Assembly: GCA_907163375.1 (NCBI GenBank)
Contig: CAJQUW010004437.1
Span: forward strand, 62,001-126,000
Source of the DNA: Prostheceraeus crozeri
Taxonomy: Eukaryota > Platyhelminthes > Polycladida > Euryleptidae
Length of the DNA stretch: 64,000 nucleotides
Direction: 5' to 3'
Part shown: in pieces, positions 22,711-33,965 of the stretch
Position numbering within the stretch: the stretch's first letter is position 1
How the letters are laid out: each line of letters opens with the position of its first letter
The notes under the pieces: model-generated
What the model was told of the DNA's origin: nothing
Seen by the model: the letters and a program-made list of their open reading frames with translations, nothing else
The model's database searches: none
Translations under genes and position numbers: made by a program

Positions 22711-23778
22711 TGTGATGTGCTACTTGGCCTCATGTCGGGAACATCTAACTGAGTGTAATAACATTGTGGACATTACAAAAATAATTGGAACATTGGTGGA
22801 AGGAATATCCGTAAATTAAAGTTGCAAGAGTACAAGAGGAAAGGTCATCGGTCATCTAAATGTTCTCCAACTTAGTGTGTACCATTAAGTGATGTAATCA
22901 TGAACAAGTCAAATTACCACTATCACACACTATTTGTGGGACGTGAGAGAGATGATATCAGAATGGCGACAGTACCACCCAAAAAAGTGACCATGGTCAT
23001 GGCAGTGGAAATAAGCAAAGACAGTTCAAACATTTTTCTCTCCAGAGATGGCGACTTACACTTGTGTGGTCAGGGAGAACCAATATTGGGATGTTGACAG
23101 AATTGCTTACAAAGTACTGACGTGTTAATGGAAATAGTGATAATCACCAATTAGCTATCTTATAGACCCGACTAAAAAAGCTTTTAAGATGGCGTCTTAC
23201 ACTTGTGTGGTCAGGCAGGAAGCATGATCAAGTGACAAAAAATTTGACGACTTAGGATGAAGCAGCTTTTGGTACTTTTTGATACCCTGATTTCAAAAAT
23301 CATAGTGGTGCAAATCATCTATTGGCTCCTTTCGAGATATAGGGCCATGAATATTCTGACAACCAATCAGAATCGAGGATTTCTATAATTCATGTAAAGT
23401 CTATTTAAAAAGCTTTTAAATGCAGTTTTAAGCTATAAATGTGATTATTTATACATTTTTAGACATTCTAGAATATTGTAGTGCATCCATTACGGATATA
23501 TCAGATGATATAGGAATTCTGACGGCCAATCAGAATCGAGTATTCTATGAATTTGAAATGTGCTAGGCCTACTCAAAACCCTACGAAGTTTAGACTTTAT
23601 TTATGTTATTTATTGAGGAATTACATAAATAGTGATGTTTTTTGATTTGCAACGATTATATACAGACAGTAAACATGATTGTAAACGAATAACAGTCTAA
23701 GAACTAATCAGAATTGAGTATTCGTATAATGCAGGAATATGCTTTTCTTAGAAATGTTGAAACATCAGCTACAATTCC

Positions 23779-23990
23779 GGCGCTGTGGCCTTGTGGTAGA
23801 GTGTTCGCTCTGTGTCCGGGAGACCTTGGTTCAAATCTTGGTCGGGTCAAACCTGAGACTTTTAAAATAGGTACACTCTGCATTCTTGCTAAACACTCAC
23901 TCAGCACGAAAGAGAATGAGAGTGGTAAATGACAACTCGGCCACATGGAAGAAAGGCTCCGTGCCTAATGTGCTTCCGAGTATAAACAAC
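23779..23990 (+). repeat. tRNA-derived SINE in left arm
   Basis: The head resembles a tRNA gene, with an A-box-like TGGCCTTGTGGTAGAGTG near 23,785 and a B-box-like GGTTCAAATCT near 23,828. These are internal RNA polymerase III promoter elements. A non-tRNA body of about 130 bp follows. The same sequence lies in the opposite arm in inverted orientation. Confidence 0.75.
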
Positions 23991-24257
23991 GTTCATTTTT
24001 TTCTATTCATTTGTAGGCCTATATGTATTTCTGTGGAATTTGTGCTGATTACTGCTGGATGTAGGGCTTTGTCTTCGGAAATCTTTCAACTAGTGATAGT
24101 TATTTTAATTGTCAGTCATATTTATAACAATATACCGGTACCATTTAAAAACTAATTCCTTCAGCTTGTAACCGCATACAGTAGGGAAAAGTCCTTTTGT
24201 TAAACTATTTTTATTTGCATGAAACAACAACTTGAAATAAATGTGGTTCAATTTAAA

Positions 24258-26305
24258 TCAGATATGACGTCCATTGTATCGGACCGTGGTGTCAAATAGG
24301 TTTCTGTCAAAAGATGGGTGCACTCTTGAAACCTTCCCGCATTGAGTCCACAACGCGCCAAAGTCGGTATGCACGGCTTCTGAGGCTTGCTCTCCGTATT
24401 TTCCATAGGACGATTTCGTGAGGTTGCAAAACTGTCTGATGTGAACCATCACAATGTGGACAGCCGTGGTCACATTGATTCCAAGCCTGAAATACGAATC
24501 TGTGAATTTGTTTATGAATACCGCAAAATCTGGATGCAGTGACCGTCCGAAGCAACTTTCAACCACTAAATTGAAGTGAGAGAAAGCTTCAACGTATGGA
24601 AGTAACCAAGAGTCAGTCGGGTAAATGATATCTCTGAGGAAATCAGTCTTTTTCAATAAACAACGACACATATTTCCATTAAATTCACCTGAGTGCAATT
24701 TCGGTCTCGTCAGCCCCACTCTTCTGCTCCACTCTGTGGCAACTGCTTCTTTTTCTTCCTTTTTTCCTTTTTTTTCTTTTTCTTTTTCTGTCCTCGTTTC
24801 CAGTTCTGTGTACATCTTATTCGTCACACGGAGCAGAAGATGAAGCTCCGGTTGAGGCAACAAAGAAATGATCATCTCATGGCCATCCCCACTGATCAAC
24901 AAAGGATTCGTGCAATTGTTGAAGTCCTTGGCACAAGATTTATGCTTGGAATTTTTGAATTTTCGTGAATCCTAACAGACCCCAGCGTGCGTATAACGGA
25001 AGATCTGCACTTGCAAACATCATTGAAGTTGTCCTTGGAAGCTTGGCAATATACGCAGGGATGAGTGCTTCCATGGGTCTGGATTCCGGTCACTATGTTG
25101 ATCATTTTGAGATCCATGGCCATGGTGAATTTGCTTTGTAGGTTCTCTATTTCCAACAAATCGAAAACTGACTTCACATTCTGATAGCTCTCCTTGAAGT
25201 CGGGAACTATGGCTAGCACAAAGAGATGCTTAACACTCGAATCAGTGAATCTAGTTGATGAACCAGAAGCATTGTCATCAGTAATCATGGACATACACAC
25301 CTTGAAGAATCCAGCTCCACCGTCAGCTCCTATTTTCATAAGGACGTCGTTGCAATCTAATTCACGGATCTGAAAGATATAATCAACAAAGCGAATGACA
25401 TCATTGCAATAAACTACAGGAAGTTTTAAGTCATCGTCCACAATAACTTGTCCCAATGATAAGAAATTGGAAAGACTTTTTTCGCGATTGATGAAGTATC
25501 GCTCGCAATTTCCATCAATAGAATTCCTCCCAGCTGACTTCCGAATGAAAGGACAAATAATCGTCTTCATTTCAACATTAGATGCACCCAAGGATATCTG
25601 TAACTCATTCAAGGTCTCAGAATGAAAATTAGGCTCTTGTCTAGCTTTGCTATCACTCATTGAGATTTTCAATGAATTTGGACTCTTTGTAGCGAACGAA
25701 ATTTGCTCAGGTTGGCCACTCTCCCTCAACATTCCCCGAATCAACTCTTCAGCTATCAAATCCTGGCTTCTCTGATCCTCGGTACTGACGATCGCCGTCA
25801 AGTTGCTCCGCAGAGTCGAAATGTTACGAGAATGCGAGAGTCCGCGATGTATAGTGGAATAACAGGATGTACATATTTTTGCCCTGGACGAACGGGGCAT
25901 AAAAGACTTCTGATCTATTGATGGAGGACGACCTACTTTTCGTTTTGGAGCAACAGTACCTTTACATCTTGCGACGTCACACATCTGACAAGGACAGACA
26001 GGAAAGGGATCTTGGCTTGTAGCCGTAAGACGGATGGAAGAAACGAGACTGCTGAAATCATGGACTTCCGGAAGAGTATTGACATCTTTCTTGTCTTGGC
26101 TTATTTCTAACAAATCATTTCGACATTTTGAACAAATTCCATTCGGTAGTATGCAGTCATCCGCATTGTAATTTTCTATGAAGAATCTCTTAATTCTATC
26201 TACGATGACATTGGTTACATCATATTTGGCTTTCTCAAAGCAAACGATGCAAACCCGGCGGCGGTTCTCTTCATGAGTTCCTGGTCTCCTACCATTAGCA
26301 CTCAT
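24258..26305 (-). pseudogene. RAG1-like N-terminus plus DDE transposase, copy 2, frame disrupted
   Basis: Homologous throughout to the protein at 6,106-8,181 but clearly diverged. The start is taken at MSANGRRPGTHEEN (26,305). N-terminal cysteines are CIVC, GICSKC and CPCQMCD, matching the RAG1-like pattern. The core shows IGADGGAGFFKVC, AMDLKM, CVYC, PQPELHLLLRVTNKM, GEFNGNMCRCLL and EQASEAVHTDF, so all three presumed catalytic acids remain. Near 24,965 the reading frame changes and about ten residues present in copy 1 are missing, consistent with a short deletion that is not a multiple of three. A lysine/glutamate-rich expansion (about 24,750-24,800) lies between the PELHLLLR and GEFNGN motifs. 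An intron at the frame change is an alternative, but I see no good splice sites. Confidence 0.8.
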
Positions 26306-26897
26306 TTCGTAGAAATAAAGAAGACCCAAAAATGTAAACGAACAATGTAACCGCAAGAATTAGAACAGAGCTGCCTTAATTACGCACTCGATAATAAACA
26401 GACTGGCGCCAACTAGCTGTCAATAATCAATTAGCAGCTGCAAACCACGAACGTGCGCGCATCCAAAAATCAATGCAGTCTTCGCTTTAATTGCTTTACG
26501 TCAAACACATCAAGACAGTACGTGCGCATTTGTAATGCTTGTGTTCAATGCATAGTCAGCTCATGATGGCTGACTACCTATCCACACGCTACCACTACAC
26601 AACTGAAAACTTCCCAACCTCTTTCGTATAATGGTTAAGCATTAATAATAACGTGTGATGATGATTTTATTATAAATAGTATTAAGAAGAATTTCTAAAG
26701 CTTAGTTTTCGTATGAATAATCACACGTGATTTTTTTAGATGACATGTCTTAATTTAATAGGTTTTCGACTAGTAGACAATAATTTATTATTATAGGCCT
26801 ACTGATTAGCACGAATGTTTCACAAAAATGCAAATGAATTGTAACCCTATTGTTCTTCGAGGATAAATAAAGAATTACATACATACATACACACACA
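26306..26897. other. 5' non-coding part of RAG1-like copy 2
   Basis: Lies between the transposase start and the inner edge of the right arm. It is AT-rich and ends in a short ACATAC/ACAC microsatellite. Promoter elements of the transposase gene are expected here, but none is identified. Confidence 0.4.
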
Positions 26898-26967
26898 CTA
26901 CATCCAGCAGTGATCAGCACAAATTCCACAGAAATACATATAGGCCTACAAATGAATAGAAAAAAAA

Positions 26968-27184
26968 TGAACGTTGTTTATACTCGGAAGCACATTAGGC
27001 ACGGAGCCTTTCTTCCATGTGGCCGAGTTGTCATTTACCACTCTCATTCTCTTTCGTGCTGAGTGAGTGTTTAGCAAGAATGCAGAGTGTACCTATTTTA
27101 AAAGTCTCAGGTTTGACCCGACCAAGATTTGAACCAAGGTCTCCCGGACACAGAGAGAACACTCTACCACAAGGCCACAGCGCC
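26968..27184 (-). repeat. tRNA-derived SINE in right arm
   Basis: Inverted counterpart of the SINE at 23,779-23,990. I see only a base or two of difference in the tRNA-like head (GTTCTCTCTG against GTTCGCTCTG). Confidence 0.75.
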
Positions 27185-29439
27185 GGAATTGTAGCTGATG
27201 TTTCAACATTTCTAAGAAAAGCATATTCCTGCATTATACGAATACTCAATTCTGATTAGTTCTTAGACTGTTATTCGTTTACAATCATGTTTACTGTCTG
27301 TATATAATCATTGCAAATCAAAAAACATCACTATTTATGTAATTCCTCAATAAATAACATAAATAAAGTCTAAACTTCGTAGGGTTTTGAGTAGGCCTAG
27401 CACATTTCAAATTCATAGAATACTCGATTCTGATTGGCCGTCAGAATTCCTATATCATCTGATATATCCGTAATGGATGCACTACAATATTCTAGAATGT
27501 CTAAAAATGTATAAATAATCACATTTATAGCTTAAAACTGCATTTAAAAGCTTTTTAAATAGACTTTACATGAATTATAGAAATCCTCGATTCTGATTGG
27601 TTGTCAGAATATTCATGGCCCTATATCTCGAAAGGAGCCAATAGATGATTTGCACCACTATGATTTTTGAAATCAGGGTATCAAAAAGTACCAAAAGCTG
27701 CTTCATCCTAAGTCGTCAAATTTTTTGTCACTTGATCATGCTTCCTGCCACCCGCGCAGGGAGAACCAGTATTGGGATGTTGACAGAATTGCTTACAAAG
27801 TACTGACGTGTTAATGGAAATAGTGATAATCACCAATTAGCTATCTTATGGACCCGACTAAAAAAGCTTTTAAGATGGCGTCTTACACTTGTGTGGTCAG
27901 GGAGAACCAGTATTGGGATGTTGACAGAATTGCTTACAAAGTACTGACGTGTTAATGGAAATAGTGATAATCACCAATTAGCTATCTTATGGACCCGACT
28001 AAGAATCCCAGAGCTGTGAGTGGATGGCCAATGGTTCGAGAAGAAATTACTTTATAAAGCGATACAGATGCTTGGACGGGACATTCGATTCCGGCTAGTA
28101 TGCTTGCTCGTGCTTTGATTCGGGCTTCGGTCAGACGTGACTTGGACTTTGGTCGAAGTGACTGGTTTTAGTTAGTCAGTCTTGCCTGGCTATCGGGAGA
28201 GAAACTTTTTGGAGTGACACATCAAACGGAGAGATAAGACGGTGGTAACGTATACGATCAATTCCATACTCTAACATTGACAAGGACTTCCTCGTAATCT
28301 GTAGCAGCAACTTCCTAGATAATCTCTGGCTATCTAGTTCTGTTTTAGTCGCCAGCATTTTTCTTGTCATAATTATATACATATTATCTTTCCGTTGAAT
28401 AGCGAGTGCTATATTTATATTCTATTTAACTTGTTTTTGATCTTATTGTCAGAGCAGTAGCAGGCAGCCCGGGAGTCAGAAAAGGGACTTGCAAGAAATC
28501 GGTAGTAGGATACACTCAATTACATTACCCTTTTACCGACACCCGGCCCGAACCGGATCTTGGAATCAAGTCTGGTCGTGCACGTTTCACAGGACCATCG
28601 TTATCAGCAAGAGTTAGTGCGTGAACTTAATTTCCCTACTTCAAATTAATATTCGTAGCGGAGTCGCCTGTCCTTTCGCCTCAGACTGATAGCGCTTAAA
28701 GTCGAGAGCGATAGTAAGAGGAGTTCAGTTTACTTGAATTATTTAGGAAGCTTGGGCTCACCAAGCGCACTTATAACACTGATCAAGAATTAGGAATAGT
28801 GTATACAGTTAACGAATCTCGAGTAGACCTGTACCTACAGTCAGACTGAAATAAATAACTCCGTAAATTGACTTCCGAAGGCACTCCATATTGTCGTCTC
28901 ACTACTATATCTTCCAAGTAACGTTGATCAAATAACTTAAGATCATCATTCAAAAACGCTATCAATATCATCACTTAAAAACATTACAGTTTTAAAAATA
29001 TTATAGCTATATATATTAAAAACGTTACACTATTACCTTAAGAAATGGTACTCGAAACTTGGTTTGCCAGTTTGATAGACCATTCATTTGTTCCATGACT
29101 TTGAACAATGACGCAATGGTCATACGAAAATTGCACGCTGCTTAATTTACAACTCAGGAATGATGATAACATGCAATCGTAGATAAATCAGATTAAAAAA
29201 ATATTATGACATCAACTAATGCCATAAAAACATCAATTTATCAACCTTCTATTTCAAATAGCAGCGAAAGGTTTTAACCTATCAAAGAAGGTTGCTGATG
29301 AGGATCCGTTTTTGTTTACCCTTCAGTCAATAAGGTGTTTCACATGGATTAATTGTACAACATAGGCAGAGAGACCTATGAACGCCCAAACATATTGGAC
29401 TTATTCTTTTCCGAGCTCTCAGAAGATTTGAAATGCATA

Positions 29440-29742
29440 TGCTTTTGCTGATAGAGGTTCGAAGCTGATATTTGAGCTCACAGGGTGGTCACACTATATA
29501 GAAGTGACTTGGAAGTTTCTATAATGTGCAACCATCCACGCCACGCCCGAAATTCTTCGCCGCCCCGCACCGAAGATCATCGAAGTTGATAGTTGCTCTC
29601 AGGGTTGGTCACACTTGATAGTTGTGCTCGTTATACACTGTAGTAGCTTGATTGACGTTTGAAGTCGGCAACGGAAACGTCAGTTTAAGCATTTGATTTG
29701 CCAATTGCTCAACTATCAGCTCTCATGTGTGAACATATCTTA
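29440..29742 (-). repeat. Possible right terminus of an old TIR transposon
   Basis: Reverse complement begins AAGATATGTTCACACATGAG and contains GAGCTGATAGTTGAG and TCACACTTGATAGTTG motifs like those at 2,441-2,790. If these are partners, the element was about 3.6 kb before the gypsy insertion. Confidence 0.35.
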
Positions 29743-31689
29743 ATGATGTCATTTGATGTACCGGTGCAACACTGAAAAAGAAATATACATGTAGATCCAT
29801 ATGTGATGAAGATTTTTCAAATTTCAAAAAGAAGGAATGCACCCAATAAAATTGACCAAAAACGGTGTTATAAAAGTATACATTAAAAAAGGAATGATTC
29901 ATACGAACTGCGTGTAGAACAATAATCCTTACAAATATCTTGAATAAATGCAAAAGGATATACGGTACTCGATTGTAAATTACGAGACAAAATTATATAC
30001 ACAAACACATTATCACCGAAATGTTATGTACGAAATGAAATATGCAAAATGCCGATGGTAATAGGTAGGCCTACATCGGCAACACTATTATTACCTGTGC
30101 ACAATCTGCTCATCTATGAGAATTATAGAACATGATGAGAACTACATGTAGAGATCCTCAGTTTTCAAGCACAAAGGTCCAATATGACAAGCAAATGATT
30201 TTATTGCTCAGATATTGTCATCAACAGAAAATGAAGATGGTCTCAAAATTAAATAAAAGCGTGCATAAGATAATTCAAACGTAAAATTAGCAGCCCTTTC
30301 AAATGCGAGGAACTCCATGATTATACTCATTTCGAATCAGCAACCAGGCTGTTATACAAATGCCTGGCTACATACGTAAATAACACATCATCGAATTTCC
30401 TAATTCTCATTAACACACCTTTATACGGTCAACTCACATGCCATTAATCAACTCAAATTTTGTTGCCTTTCGCTGAACGTTTAGGGTCGGCATTTTCAAT
30501 AGTATGGCTGCAGTTTTCTGTTGGTAGCACTATTCTTATGGTCAAAAAGAGCCATTTACACTAGCCGTTAGAAACTTACACAAAACTTCAATGAGCTTTG
30601 ATAAGGTACTTGCAATTTTCATAATCAATTTAATCCGCTAGAATTATTGAAAGTTATTGATAATGTCGTGTTAGCATTGCACATCAGGCTATTGCTGAAT
30701 TTGATATTTTGCGTGAAAGAAATCATGAAATTTGCCCTTTCAAAACGCTAATTGCTAATTTATCATTGCAGAGTATCAAAAAGTCCAGCCTCTTCCATCT
30801 CAAACGATCCTTTTCTTCTCAGGTGTTTCTGTTGCATGTCAGAAAACATGCAAAGGGACAGCTTCTTTACAAAATCTAAAATTATACATATTTCTACAAG
30901 GAGTTGTATTAATCTGACTACAATTCCATACTTGTTTTTGCAAAGGGATGAATTTCCTTTGTAATTGCAAATAGTGTCAAGACAACTCGATCTTTCACCA
31001 TATCAAAGTTGCATTATCAAAGATTCTAGAATCACGGATTCATAGGAGACAATTAACAAAGCCACTTAGTTGTTGTTGACTATTTTGACAGTCTATACTG
31101 TATCCTAGCATCATTCTTACCCCGGGGCTTCAGACTTGACTTGCGTTATCTCTAATACAGTATATGGAGAAGACAGACGTGATCTCATAAAACTTCTTTT
31201 TATTTTTCATTTTGTTTTCATCAGTCTTTGAATCCAATAATCAGAATTTATATTTGCTTTTCTGGCGCATATTTGTATATAATTTTAAATAAAAAAATTC
31301 ATTCTTTCAAGACGATATCTTTAATGACCATGGCCACGTCGCATCTCTATCGTGGTTAACATGCGAAGTAATTAGGACAATAAATTGGTTTGAAACATGC
31401 CAACGTGAATAAAAATCAATGCATCCTTGATGTGATTATTGTTTCAGGAGTCAAGTTAACATTCGATAAAAAGAGCTATCACGCAATAAGCATTCGCTGA
31501 CCTTTGGCATCATAGATATCAGGTAGTTGAAAGTCATAAGAGACGTTAATTGAATAAACCTTCTATTTATATACAGAGTAAGGGATTCAGACATTTAATA
31601 CATGCAATTTCTAAGATGCAGTAGGTAAATCATAACTGTGCATGGACTTTCTCAAAATACAAAAGTTAAATAAAGTAAATCGAGACTGG

Positions 31690-31804
31690 ATAGATTGATT
31701 AGTAACTTGATCTTTAGAACAGCATTAAACTAAGTGTGAAGTCTTCTGTGACCAGACACTTACCATCATGCTCTTCTAAAGATCAAGTTACTAATCAATC
31801 AATC
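31690..31804. repeat. Long hairpin (inverted repeat)
   Basis: GATTGATTAGTAACTTGATC with adjacent bases at about 31,691-31,725 is matched by its complement at about 31,772-31,803. The stem is over 30 bp with few mismatches and the loop is about 45 bases. It may be a tiny MITE or a structured RNA precursor. No coding context is visible. Confidence 0.7.
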
Positions 31805-33729
31805 CGGCACAGCTACATTTATGAGCTTCCCATCTTTTCCTACATTCCTTTCATACTTTTCTATAGTCCTCCTTTCTTTTTGTGACAACCACTATGTCAG
31901 GACGCCTTGCTTGCATACGTAGCGGTCACTTATTATTTTGAAGTCTCAAAAAGTATTCATGATGTTCGCTTTAATAACTGTTTCTGGCGAACGTTTCCAG
32001 TATTAGTCAATTGCGTGTAATCTCAAATTCTCGACAGATGCTCCAATGTATTATCCTCGCCACTTTGTTGTGTCGCTAGAGAAAGTCTGTCGAAGCCATA
32101 GAGATATAGATTTTTTTGCGCGTGGTTTAATCTGGAGCGGACATAATCCTATCCCAATGGTAGCATGCGACAGAATTTCAACGATCAGATTGCAGCAAGG
32201 CCTGTCAAGTGAAAAGTGCGCATCTTTGACTCAGTTTTCCTCTGTGATAAAGTCGACAAATGGAGATATTATTATTCACAACGTTTGACACTTTACGATC
32301 CAAATTTACTGACTGTGTGCGTTTGATGTGGTGTCAATGTTCTAGTTCGTCAGAATTCAGGCTTCAATTTGCATTGAGTTCAATGAAATGTTGAACTTAA
32401 TGCCCCTCGAGACTAGTTCTGATTGACCGTAACCATCAGTATTGAGGAAAGTCATCTGTAGACCCAAACAGGCAGACAAGGCAGTTTATCCCTGTGGTCG
32501 AAGCCAACTTTTCACAACCAGTTAGAATTCGAGTAGCTGTCTCATCTTGACACATTCCACCCTTTGGATCTGCAATTGTTTCTCCATTATTTCGTGCTTT
32601 GTGTGCCTTTCTGCTTAATGCCTCTTCCTGTGCATCAGCGGTTATCAGAGCTTCCGTCTCCATCTTCAGTTCTATTTCTCTGCCAATTATTATTGGCTCA
32701 ATATGAACTGAAAGTGTGCCGCATCGATCATATCAAACAACTTGAAATGAATGCTAACGTCTACTGCTGTGATGTGTCGTTTTCATTGACCAGTTGAAGG
32801 TGAATCTGATGAAGAACAACTATATTGATTATCCACAATCTTTGAATATTGTATGAATGGTTGGTCAACAACTGGTTCTACAGGCTTCACTTTCGGGGGA
32901 AGTCTTTTTCTGCTCTAAATTTGAATGTCTAAATTTGATGTCGTGTGTGTCACTGCAAGGCCGGTGTCACACAGACTAAGGCCTTCAGAACAGACAGACT
33001 TCCATCTTCCATTTGGGATTTCCCTATAATTGCATGTAGAGAAGAATACAACCTATCACACTGAAAAAGTCATTAGCCATAAGGCATCTTCCATCATCCA
33101 TCACGCTGTCACACATGAAAAGTCATAAGTCGTCGTCCATCGGACATAAGGCATGAAATTATGCGGCTGATGAAGTTTTTTCCATCATCTGTCAGGCGTC
33201 AGCCGCGAGACTGTTCTAGAATTAGAGCAACGTGAAGTGACGCTTGAGGAAAGATTTAGGAAGTTGTCATTTGCAAAAAATAAGCTATTTATTAGAAAAC
33301 AGCTCTTTGTTCAGCATGTCGGACGAATGATTCTCATACGATGATGAAAGTCATCCCAGTAGCCATTTATAATAGAATATAATGCTTACTAATTTAAATT
33401 ATTAGTTAAAGTAGTTCTAATGAGGACTTATGGCGTTCTCCAATCCGCAAGTGTACAAAGGCAATGCTAGCGTAACCATTGGATTAATCAGTTCTTAAAA
33501 TAACTCAATGTAGCTTTCTCGTGGCAACGAATTAAAATTGATCAGCTTTGGCCCAATATCTGGTAAAAATGGAAATCTTAAGACTTGTACTAATACCATA
33601 GATTCCAAACACTGCCACATACACGCTCAAAACAGACGTCTAATATACCTTACCGACTGCAGATGCTGATAGTGGAAATAGAATAAGACAATGGTCACCA
33701 TAGGTTAAGGAAATTAAAAAATGGATATT

Positions 33730-33965
33730 ATAAAACAACAGAAAACAAATGAATAGAAATTGGAAAAGTGGAGGTAACATATGGAAATGCAACGATGCTA
33801 CTACACCGATTACAAGTGAACTATATCTGACACTACACAAAGTGGATAATGGTAAGAGTGGAAAGTGGAAAGTGGATAATGGAGGTAAACAATAGAACTA
33901 CAATGACATTCTACTACACAGAAAGCAATGAAACTATACACACTATACCTAAGACTACACATGGA
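33730..33965. repeat. Degenerate tandem repeat, about 100-bp unit
   Basis: Two related segments share AAGTGGAGGTAA/AATGGAGGTAAA, CTACTACAC, and ACTATA...GACTACACA in the same order. They lie inside the 32,957-34,858 element. Confidence 0.4.

Larger units (their letters stand above)
23216..27756 (-). mobile_element. RAG1/Chapaev-like DNA transposon, copy 2, with ~850-bp inverted arms
   Basis: Inserted in the gypsy 3' LTR with CAGG on both sides (23212-23215 and 27757-27760). The unoccupied unit reads GGTCAGGGAGAACC. The left arm is 23,216-24,064 and the right arm about 26,898-27,747, nearly identical. The right end carries nine further bases, so that it starts CGCGGGTGGCAGGAAG in reverse complement. 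This aligns with copy 1 (CACGGTTGACCGGAAG). The left end lacks those nine bases and starts CAGGAAGCATG. Both arms contain a tRNA-derived SINE. The interior holds a broken transposase gene on the minus strand. With one terminus missing and a disrupted gene, this copy is probably immobile. Confidence 0.85.
23071..28010 (+). repeat. 141-bp tandem unit amplified in the 3' LTR
   Basis: Units begin CAGGGAGAACC at 23,071, 27,757 and 27,898. The first spans 23,071-23,211, the second was split by the transposon at its CAGG start, and the third is the resident copy that continues into the rest of the LTR. The joint reads GACTAAAAAAGCTTTTAAGA, absent from the 5' LTR, where the unit occurs once at about 10,628. 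Confidence 0.85.
5298..29029 (+). mobile_element. Ty3/gypsy LTR retrotransposon fossil with nested insertions
   Basis: LTRs begin TGTGATGTGC and end AACGTTACA, and the 4-bp sequence CTAT flanks both ends (5294-5297 and 29030-29033). Without insertions each LTR is about 1.49 kb and the internal region is 11,760-22,710. Parts in order are: primer-binding site, gag, env-like segment, protease, reverse transcriptase, RNase H, integrase and a long 3' region. A piggyBac-type element containing a RAG1-like transposon lies in the 5' LTR. A second RAG1-like transposon lies in the 3' LTR. The coding part is broken, with roughly half a dozen or more interruptions. Most of the LTR length is almost identical between the two ends, which suggests a young insertion or recent homogenisation. 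Confidence 0.9.
22711..29029 (+). repeat. 3' LTR of the gypsy element (split by insertion)
   Basis: Composed of 22,711-23,215 and 27,757-29,029, with a RAG1-like transposon between. It contains two extra tandem copies of a 141-bp unit that is single in the 5' LTR. It ends AACGTTACA followed by the CTAT target duplication. Confidence 0.9.
29034..32956. other. Mostly unassigned non-coding sequence
   Basis: No supported gene. Within it lie the possible right terminus of an old TIR transposon (29,440-29,742) and a long hairpin (31,690-31,803). Confidence 0.5.

Noticed and set aside
23785-23850. Functional tRNA gene
   Set aside because: A- and B-box-like sequences are present, but acceptor-stem pairing is poor, a SINE body follows and an inverted duplicate exists. 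A tRNA-derived SINE fits better.
23704-23946. Conserved 80-codon frame repeated at 27,017-27,259
   Set aside because: It overlaps the tRNA-derived SINE in the two inverted arms, so conservation reflects arm duplication.
29723-29953. 76-codon minus-strand frame with hydrophobic content
   Set aside because: It overlaps the possible old TIR repeat and shows no recognisable domain.
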